DNA of 19,407 nucleotides from JAZKFR01 sp040386295 (GTDB taxonomy: Bacteria; Pseudomonadota; Gammaproteobacteria; Burkholderiales; Rhodocyclaceae). The DNA lies in assembly GCA_040386295.1 (NCBI GenBank), contig JAZKFR010000069.1, positions 1-19,407 of the forward strand, written 5' to 3'. Position 1 is the stretch's first letter, and every line of letters starts with the position of its first letter. The notes beneath the pieces were generated by a model. That model ran no database searches. It had not been told where the DNA came from and saw only the letters and a program-made list of their open reading frames with translations. Position numbers and translations under genes: made by a program. Shown one piece after another: positions 13,936 to 19,407 of the stretch.

Positions 13936-14829
13936 TTAACGCAGTAGAGACAATACACCATTCGGTATTGAATTAGCTTGCGCGAGCATGGCGGTACCGG
14001 CCTGTTGCAGAATCTGCGAGCGGGTGAGTTTTGCCGTTTCGCTGGCGAAGTCGGCATCCATAATTCGGCTCTTAGCTGCGGTTTGGTTTTCAACAAAAAT
14101 CTGCAAGCTGGAAATCACAGCATCAAAGCGATTTTGTACGGCACCCCATTTGGCGCGCGCGGTGGTGATTTGGCCAATCGCGCTGTCTAAGAAGCCGATG
14201 GCGCACTGCGCCGTCGAAGCCATGAATAGGTCTAGTGCTGCTGACGAAACAGCAGAGCCAAGCGTCGCGCTCGGTATGTCAAAGTAACCGCTCAAGGTGC
14301 CCGATACGAACGAAGCGCCAGAGACGGTCAAGACATTTGCACCGCTGGCGTTGGCGCCGATCTGGAAGTCGAACTGCGAACCGGCTTTGGCCAGACCGAT
14401 TGTGGCTGCTGTATCGAGTAGGTAAATCCCGTTGAACGCGGTACCCGAAGTGACGCGCAGCAACTCCGCCTGCATTTGCTGAAACTCGACTTGAAGATTC
14501 AAGCGATCGCCTGAGCTTAGGGTGCCGTTACTGGCTTGCACGGCGAGCTCACGCATACGTTGTAAGCCATCGCCGAGTTTGCCGATGGCGTCTTCCATCG
14601 TTTGTGCGAGAGAGATGCCGTCGTTGGCGTTACGTAACGCGACTTGCGATCCGCGAATCACGGCATCCATACGCGTCGCAATGGCTAGACCCGCTGCGTC
14701 GTCTTTCGACTGGTTGATGCGTAAGCCCGAGGAAAGACGTTGCAAAGACGTTGCCAAGCTTGTTTGCGACATGCCTAGATTGCGTTGCGCATTGAGCGAG
14801 GGCAGGTTGGTGTTAATGATTTGGGGCAT
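13936..14829 (-). CDS. fliC: Flagellin FliC, copy 1
   Basis: Filament subunit of 297 residues, exported by the flagellar type III system. The N-terminal D0/D1 part runs MPQIINTNLPSLNAQRNL to about residue 140 with LQRLSSGLRINQSKDDAAGLAIA; the C-terminal part from about 205 has QNRFDAVISSLQ, RIMDADFASETAKLTR and ends NGVLSLLR. Between them is only about 60 residues of Ser/Ala/Gly-rich variable region, so this is a short flagellin without large outer domains. A single cysteine at residue 209 is unusual. The ribosome binding site AAGGAG is 7 bases before ATG, and a sigma-28-like promoter lies 79 bases upstream. The protein is identical to copy 2. Confidence 0.97.
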   Translation of the reverse strand: MPQIINTNLPSLNAQRNLGMSQTSLATSLQRLSSGLRINQSKDDAAGLAIATRMDAVIRGSQVALRNANDGISLAQTMEDAIGKLGDGLQRMRELAVQASNGTLSSGDRLNLQVEFQQMQAELLRVTSGTAFNGIYLLDTAATIGLAKAGSQFDFQIGANASGANVLTVSGASFVSGTLSGYFDIPSATLGSAVSSAALDLFMASTAQCAIGFLDSAIGQITTARAKWGAVQNRFDAVISSLQIFVENQTAAKSRIMDADFASETAKLTRSQILQQAGTAMLAQANSIPNGVLSLLR

Positions 14830-14847
14830 GATTTATCTCCTTAATTT
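13958..14847. repeat. 890-bp identity tract, copy 1
   Basis: Identical by eye to 15011-15900 over the whole length. It covers the flagellin gene except its last six sense codons before the final Arg, plus the ribosome binding site. The bases immediately outside the tract differ. Confidence 0.9.
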
Positions 14848-14862
14848 GTGGGTGTTTCTTGT

Positions 14863-14894
14863 GTTCATCAAGGTGTATCAGCAACTTGATGAAC
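14863..14894 (-). promoter_or_regulatory. Stem-loop in the leader of fliC copy 1
   Basis: A perfect 10-bp stem, GTTCATCAAG (14863-14872) with CTTGATGAAC (14885-14894), around a 12-base loop. From the predicted start near 14901 it would be at the 5' end of the leader, leaving the ribosome binding site free. It may stabilise the mRNA. Confidence 0.65.
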
Positions 14895-14907
14895 CCCCCT
14901 AAGATTA

Positions 14908-14934
14908 GTAACGACTATTTCAGTGCATCCTTTA
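14908..14934 (-). promoter_or_regulatory. Sigma-28 (FliA) type promoter of fliC copy 1
   Basis: Minus strand TAAAGGAT (14934-14927), an 11-base spacer, and GTCGTTAC (14915-14908). The enterobacterial consensus is TAAAGTTT-N11-GCCGATAA. The -35 core TAAAG, the spacer and CG..A of the -10 fit. The same arrangement precedes copy 2. Confidence 0.7.
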
Positions 14935-14988
14935 GCTATTTTTTGTCTCAGTCGCTGAACTGGGTCTTTTACTCAAACTCAAGCCGTA

Positions 14989-15882
14989 TTAACGTAAAAG
15001 TGAGAGCACGCCATTCGGTATTGAATTAGCTTGCGCGAGCATGGCGGTACCGGCCTGTTGCAGAATCTGCGAGCGGGTGAGTTTTGCCGTTTCGCTGGCG
15101 AAGTCGGCATCCATAATTCGGCTCTTAGCTGCGGTTTGGTTTTCAACAAAAATCTGCAAGCTGGAAATCACAGCATCAAAGCGATTTTGTACGGCACCCC
15201 ATTTGGCGCGCGCGGTGGTGATTTGGCCAATCGCGCTGTCTAAGAAGCCGATGGCGCACTGCGCCGTCGAAGCCATGAATAGGTCTAGTGCTGCTGACGA
15301 AACAGCAGAGCCAAGCGTCGCGCTCGGTATGTCAAAGTAACCGCTCAAGGTGCCCGATACGAACGAAGCGCCAGAGACGGTCAAGACATTTGCACCGCTG
15401 GCGTTGGCGCCGATCTGGAAGTCGAACTGCGAACCGGCTTTGGCCAGACCGATTGTGGCTGCTGTATCGAGTAGGTAAATCCCGTTGAACGCGGTACCCG
15501 AAGTGACGCGCAGCAACTCCGCCTGCATTTGCTGAAACTCGACTTGAAGATTCAAGCGATCGCCTGAGCTTAGGGTGCCGTTACTGGCTTGCACGGCGAG
15601 CTCACGCATACGTTGTAAGCCATCGCCGAGTTTGCCGATGGCGTCTTCCATCGTTTGTGCGAGAGAGATGCCGTCGTTGGCGTTACGTAACGCGACTTGC
15701 GATCCGCGAATCACGGCATCCATACGCGTCGCAATGGCTAGACCCGCTGCGTCGTCTTTCGACTGGTTGATGCGTAAGCCCGAGGAAAGACGTTGCAAAG
15801 ACGTTGCCAAGCTTGTTTGCGACATGCCTAGATTGCGTTGCGCATTGAGCGAGGGCAGGTTGGTGTTAATGATTTGGGGCAT
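14989..15882 (-). CDS. fliC: Flagellin FliC, copy 2
   Basis: A second 297-residue flagellin, identical in every residue to copy 1, 1053 bases further upstream on the same strand. All but the last codons are also identical in DNA. The final GVLSLL is coded by GGC GTG CTC TCA CTT TTA here, against GGT GTA TTG TCT CTA CTG in copy 1, a synonymous change in each of the six codons. It has the same ribosome binding site and its own sigma-28-like promoter 80 bases upstream, overlapping the stop of the maf gene. It is the first flagellin after maf, so it might also be reached by readthrough from maf. Which copy makes most filament cannot be told. Confidence 0.97.
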   Translation of the reverse strand: MPQIINTNLPSLNAQRNLGMSQTSLATSLQRLSSGLRINQSKDDAAGLAIATRMDAVIRGSQVALRNANDGISLAQTMEDAIGKLGDGLQRMRELAVQASNGTLSSGDRLNLQVEFQQMQAELLRVTSGTAFNGIYLLDTAATIGLAKAGSQFDFQIGANASGANVLTVSGASFVSGTLSGYFDIPSATLGSAVSSAALDLFMASTAQCAIGFLDSAIGQITTARAKWGAVQNRFDAVISSLQIFVENQTAAKSRIMDADFASETAKLTRSQILQQAGTAMLAQANSIPNGVLSLLR

Positions 15883-15900
15883 GATTTATCTCCTTAATTT
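15011..15900. repeat. 890-bp identity tract, copy 2
   Basis: Partner of 13958-14847. The flanking sequence differs on both sides, arguing against a simple assembly copy of one locus. Confidence 0.9.
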
Positions 15901-15909
15901 TTAGGAGTT

Positions 15910-15948
15910 GCTCATATCCCTGGGTCATTTCTCTCGGGTTTTATGAGC
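15910..15948 (-). promoter_or_regulatory. Stem-loop in the leader of fliC copy 2
   Basis: GCTCATA (15910-15916) pairs with TATGAGC (15942-15948) around a 25-base loop that has a possible inner CCC/GGG pairing. The sequence is unrelated to the copy 1 stem but sits at a similar place between the promoter and ribosome binding site. Confidence 0.5.
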
Positions 15949-15961
15949 ATCCTTAATATCA

Positions 15962-15988
15962 CTAACGACCCGCCCAGCCCATTCTTTA
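15962..15988 (-). promoter_or_regulatory. Sigma-28 (FliA) type promoter of fliC copy 2
   Basis: Minus strand TAAAGAAT (15988-15981), an 11-base spacer, and GTCGTTAG (15969-15962). It shares TAAAG and GTCGTTA with copy 1 while the spacers differ, which supports selection on the promoter elements. The TAA of the -35 is also the stop codon of maf (15986-15988). Confidence 0.72.
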
Positions 15989-18235
15989 GTTTTTTATTCC
16001 AATTTCTTGTTGTAGGAGCATTAAGCGTTGTCTGGCTTCTTCTGGCAGTTGCAGAATCAGATCACGACTCCCGAGCAAGAAGTCGAGAATGATGGCAAAT
16101 CCTGCGTGCGCGTACGCTAGGGCGACTTCTTCGTCACGGATGAGGGTGAGGCATTCATAAAAAAACTGGCACATATGAAATAGCGACCCGCGCAACATCG
16201 GGAACACTGCGGTGGAGGCGTGTTTTTTTGCGAAAAGGTAGTCAGCTAAATCACGTAAGACTTCACAGCAATCCATTTTATTGCTGATGTCTTTCGCGAA
16301 AATATTGCGCACATCGGCATGGACGGCTTCCATTTGCTCAGCTAGGTAGCCGAGATTTTTCTCGATGTCGTGCGGGTAATCGAGCGAAAAACAGGTGGCG
16401 ATACGTTCAAGTGAAGCCTGTCGATCGGCAGCGCTTGAGACAATGTTGATGTCTTCTGCGTGCAGGGGTTCTGCGCGTTTTATTTCGGCGCCATAGTTCA
16501 GGTTATAGACCGTGCATTGTCCGCCATAGATGCGGATGGATTGCGAGATCAGGTCGCGGCATTGCATCAGGATAAAGCTGCTCTCGACTTCATCGCCAAA
16601 ATTGCCCGGCACTTTGATGGTTTGCTTGGCCGCTGCGTGGCTCTCGTTCGCGATTTTGGCGACGCTGTCGAGTGCGTGTTCTTCTTCGTAGTAGAACGAC
16701 ATTTTTGAGTGGTGCGGTCCTTCTTTGCTTGGATAGCCAACGTCGACACCGAGTAGGTAAATCTCTTTAAAGCCCATGCGCAGCGCAAAATCAGTCCCGG
16801 CGTTGGTGACCGTGGGGCCGGTTGAGAAACGCGGGAATTTGTTCTCGATATCAATCAGCTGGGTGCCGCCATCAACTGCCTTAAGGATCATCAAAGGCTG
16901 ATTTGAGAAGCTAAAGCAGGCGGGCGGAATCAACGGTAGGAATAACAGAGGAACGTCAGCGAGGAAGGTGCGGACGCGCACGTCCGAGAGGAATTCGTAG
17001 GTGAAATCAGTGCGTTCTATTTCGATGTGGTAGTCCGGCTTGACCCCTTTTTTCATGAAGGCGCTAATCGCTGAGCCGCAACAAATGACCACCACACGAT
17101 CCCGGTAGGTTTCAATCAGTGGCCAAAGTTTGTCTAGGGAAGGACCTGAGCCCACAACAAAAGCAATCGCTTGATCTACAGCTTGGTTTTTTTCGCGCAC
17201 GCAGACAGGGATGTTGCGTAGCGCGTTTTGTGCCGAATGGAGCAAAGACAGAATTTCGTCGTCGAAAAATCCCCAGCCTGCATAGAACTTGAACATGTCG
17301 CTGGCCAGAATGTTCCAAACATCTTTTACTTCTTCTGATTTGTAGTCGTTGAAATGGAGGGCGATGCCGCGTGCGAAGTAAGGTGGCCAGTGGGCGCGGA
17401 TAGTGACCATCAGGTCGTTGGCTAAGACTGCTTTGTCAGGCGAGGTGAGGATGGTGAAATGACGACCGCCACGGTAGATGAATTGATGGTAGAGGGCGAC
17501 GTAATCAACAAAGTACAGCGAAAAATCAAGGTTTTTGATGTCTGGTTCGACAATGATGAAATGCCGTAAGTCGTAATTTTCTATGATGAGTTTGATGTCG
17601 TGACCGTAGCCAACGCCGAAGGTGACGATGATGGGCAGTTGCCGTTCGCCAAAACCTGGGCTGGGTAAATGATCTTCAGCGTTTGGGCATAGCGCTTTGA
17701 ATTTATCGACGATTGCCGTGCGAAAGCGTGGTTCGAGTGGGCAGTAAAAGTGCGGGTTGTGTTGGTGCGGCGCAATCAGTTCTGCATCGTCTAGATAGCG
17801 CGTAGGAGTGGTAATTCGCGCCCGTGTGGCCGGGTCATCGAAAAATTTGAATTGCACTTTGCCTAGTTCGACAAAATAGGCTGGGCTACCCGCGTGCGAT
17901 TTGTGCTTAATCCAGAGCCCGCCGTTTTCTTCCAGTTCAAAAGGCGTGCCTGGATCGGACTGCATTAACTCTTCATAAACAAAAGGAAATTCTTGCTGGA
18001 AAAAGATCAGGTTTGCCTGATAGGTGGCGATCAGTTTGAGCCGAGTGGATTCCTGCATTGAATTGAGTTCGGCCACTTCGTGTACTGCCGTTGCACTGCT
18101 GGCGGCGACGGAGGCAGAGGCGGGTGGGATTGCGCTGGCAGCACCGTAACCGGGATCGACTTCGTGTTGCTCCTGCACTTGTTTTGGCGTCTTGGCTGGC
18201 GATATTTGTTTTTTTTTGGTCGATTTGCTGTTCAT
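15986..18235 (-). CDS. maf: Maf-type motility accessory factor, probable flagellin glycosyltransferase
   Basis: A 749-residue protein of the motility accessory factor (DUF115 / MAF_flag10) family. In Campylobacter, Aeromonas and others such proteins are needed to attach nonulosonic acids (pseudaminic or legionaminic acid) to flagellin Ser/Thr in the cytoplasm before export. Seen here: a charged N-terminus, PIIVTFGVGYGHDIKLIIENY with IIVEPDIKNLD, then the DUF115 core with AFVVGSGPSLDKLWPLIE (about residue 360), VKPDYHIEIERTD and YLLGVDVGYPSKEGPHH (about 490), and a helical C-terminus. The ATG at 18235 is chosen, 37 bases after the radical SAM stop; a TTG at 18292 would overlap that gene. The position directly before flagellin fits the role. 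The sugar is unknown, since no sugar-synthesis genes for it lie in the window. Confidence 0.9.
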   Translation of the reverse strand: MNSKSTKKKQISPAKTPKQVQEQHEVDPGYGAASAIPPASASVAASSATAVHEVAELNSMQESTRLKLIATYQANLIFFQQEFPFVYEELMQSDPGTPFELEENGGLWIKHKSHAGSPAYFVELGKVQFKFFDDPATRARITTPTRYLDDAELIAPHQHNPHFYCPLEPRFRTAIVDKFKALCPNAEDHLPSPGFGERQLPIIVTFGVGYGHDIKLIIENYDLRHFIIVEPDIKNLDFSLYFVDYVALYHQFIYRGGRHFTILTSPDKAVLANDLMVTIRAHWPPYFARGIALHFNDYKSEEVKDVWNILASDMFKFYAGWGFFDDEILSLLHSAQNALRNIPVCVREKNQAVDQAIAFVVGSGPSLDKLWPLIETYRDRVVVICCGSAISAFMKKGVKPDYHIEIERTDFTYEFLSDVRVRTFLADVPLLFLPLIPPACFSFSNQPLMILKAVDGGTQLIDIENKFPRFSTGPTVTNAGTDFALRMGFKEIYLLGVDVGYPSKEGPHHSKMSFYYEEEHALDSVAKIANESHAAAKQTIKVPGNFGDEVESSFILMQCRDLISQSIRIYGGQCTVYNLNYGAEIKRAEPLHAEDINIVSSAADRQASLERIATCFSLDYPHDIEKNLGYLAEQMEAVHADVRNIFAKDISNKMDCCEVLRDLADYLFAKKHASTAVFPMLRGSLFHMCQFFYECLTLIRDEEVALAYAHAGFAIILDFLLGSRDLILQLPEEARQRLMLLQQEIGIKN

Positions 18236-18272
18236 GGATTTTTGCGCAGTTAATGAGTCGAAGATAAGGCCG

Positions 18273-19407
18273 TTAGGCTGAGCACAATGCAAGTGCCGCC
18301 TGTTTTTCGGCGATTCGTGGTAGGTCGATGGCGTGTTCTAGCGGGTCAGGCAGCGCGGGCATGAGTAGCAGCTGTGTGAGGCCGTCGATAATCCGGTCGC
18401 ACTCATGCTTTGTCAAGGGTAGATCCAGCAAGGAGAGGAGGATTGCGGGAATCGGCGTTGTCGCTAAAGCGCTCGCTTCGATGTGGATAGATTGTTGGTC
18501 ATTAGCCAGGCGGCAGTTGGGCTGGTCGTCAGAGAGAACGGCAACCGAGTAGCGTTTAAGAATGTTGCGGATGGCGAGACGATTGCCGCCTTCTTCTGCG
18601 TGTTCGGCCAGTTCGATGATTCCCCATAGCGTCTTGGGCAGGGTTAGATATAGATTAAAGGTGTTTTGCAGGCCTTCTAGCTCAGCCGGCAGCATGGCTG
18701 ACAGGCCTAAATTTTTTGCTTCAGAAACCGGCATGATCAGCCCATCAGCGCGACGTAGCGGGATGTCGTACTCTTTTTGAATCGCGGTTCCTGGGTAGGG
18801 AAAGAGGATGTATACGTTGCAGCTGCCGCTTTTGAGTTTCCGATTCAGTTCTATGGTTTCAAACACGTTTTCACGGGTTTCGCCAGCAAAGCCGATGATG
18901 TTGAAGGTTGAAATGCGGATGCCGTAGTCGGAGACGATTTTGAGGTTGCGGATCAAGGTTTCATCACGGTAATGACGGCGAATCATTTTGCGAATGCCTT
19001 CATTGCCACTTTCAACGCCGATACTCATTGAGACACAGCCCATATCTTTGGCGAGACGTACTTTTTCTTCGGTAATGGTGTTCGGCATGACCGAGCAGGC
19101 GAATTGAATGCCTAGGCTTTTCAGGCCTTCGCCTAGTTCGGTCAGATGCTCGACCGCAGGTAGCAAATAGGTGTCATCGGTGAATTTGTACCAGGTGGCG
19201 CCGAATTTCTCTTTTAGTTCGGTGAGGTGCGCCAAGGTCACGGCGGGGGGCTGCATTCTGAAATAGGTTTTGGCGCCGCCGACCATTTTGGAAACGGTAG
19301 GGTCGATGCAATAGGTACATTGCATCGGGCAGCCGCGCGATTGCGAGTAAAACGAGCCGGCATAAATTTCGCCGTCGAACGGGCGGAAGAGATGCCTACG
19401 ATCGAAC
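18273..19407 (-). CDS. Radical SAM protein, probably B12-binding type, partial (5' end outside window)
   Basis: About 378 residues are visible, entering from the window edge and reading to TAA at 18273. The iron-sulphur motif CxxxCxxC is present as CPMQCTYC, coded around 19340-19310, just upstream of an internal ATG. Then come FTDDTYLLP, SMSIGVESGNEGIRKMIRR and ISTFNIIGFAGETRENVFETI, typical of B12-binding-domain radical SAM enzymes (Elp3/MiaB/NifB-like TIM barrel). The C-terminal 120 residues match nothing I recognise. The B12-binding domain, if any, would be upstream of the window. It is 37 bases from maf, so probably co-transcribed, and may modify a flagellin sugar or protein; its substrate is unknown. 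Family confidence is high, function is not assigned. Confidence 0.88.
   Translation of the reverse strand, partial: FDRRHLFRPFDGEIYAGSFYSQSRGCPMQCTYCIDPTVSKMVGGAKTYFRMQPPAVTLAHLTELKEKFGATWYKFTDDTYLLPAVEHLTELGEGLKSLGIQFACSVMPNTITEEKVRLAKDMGCVSMSIGVESGNEGIRKMIRRHYRDETLIRNLKIVSDYGIRISTFNIIGFAGETRENVFETIELNRKLKSGSCNVYILFPYPGTAIQKEYDIPLRRADGLIMPVSEAKNLGLSAMLPAELEGLQNTFNLYLTLPKTLWGIIELAEHAEEGGNRLAIRNILKRYSVAVLSDDQPNCRLANDQQSIHIEASALATTPIPAILLSLLDLPLTKHECDRIIDGLTQLLLMPALPDPLEHAIDLPRIAEKQAALALCSA

Noticed and set aside
13978..14287. Plus-strand open frames opposite both flagellin genes
   Set aside because: They occur twice only because the DNA is duplicated. They are antisense shadows of a well-supported gene and lack recognisable domains.
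13936..15882. The two flagellins as a pure assembly duplication
   Set aside because: Both edges of the identical tract differ, with synonymous codon differences at one end and distinct promoters and leaders at the other. Hard to produce by copying one locus, though long reads are still the decisive test.

Overview
The window reads as a draft-assembly piece (one run of 100 N and one of 10 N) of a Gram-negative, polarly or peritrichously flagellated betaproteobacterium. The flagellar gene order, the FlaG/FliD/FliS/FliT block, the short flagellin and the rmlB-rmlD-rmlA order next to waaC-waaA all resemble Burkholderiales, perhaps Oxalobacteraceae. That placement is inferred from remembered gene order and protein character, not from a search.

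Region 1 (1-6543) makes cell-surface polysaccharide. On the minus strand a tightly packed operon runs from a family 2 glycosyltransferase (WaaE/KdtX-like) through rmlB, rmlD and the 5' part of rmlA; the first two junctions are 4-base stop/start overlaps. These enzymes make dTDP-L-rhamnose and probably add a sugar to the LPS core. Divergent from it, on the plus strand, are waaC (heptosyltransferase I) and waaA (Kdo transferase), 4 bases apart. The divergent intergenic stretch holds an 8-bp tandem repeat array broken by the 100-N gap.

Region 2 (6571-9187) holds two minus-strand accessory genes: a TPR protein with a C-terminal family 9-like glycosyltransferase domain, and a small exported protein of the COG4315 / lipoprotein-15 repeat family. 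Both are surrounded by short repeats and inverted repeats.

Region 3 (9344-19407, all minus strand) is the distal flagellar filament locus. In transcription order it has a radical SAM enzyme (5' end outside the window), a Maf-type flagellin glycosyltransferase, two flagellin genes coding for identical 297-residue proteins, flaG, fliD, fliS, fliT, a FliK-like protein and a stand-alone FlhB C-terminal-domain protein (FhlB). The filament protein, its cap (FliD), its chaperones (FliS, FliT) and a probable glycosylation enzyme therefore sit together.

The most striking observation is the flagellin pair. About 890 bp are identical between the copies, yet the last codons differ at every position where a synonymous change is possible over six codons, and the leaders differ beyond the ribosome binding site. 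Both copies nevertheless keep a matching sigma-28-type promoter at nearly the same distance and a stem-loop in the leader. This pattern fits gene conversion between older paralogues. I found no evidence for CRISPR, tRNA, rRNA or insertion sequences.
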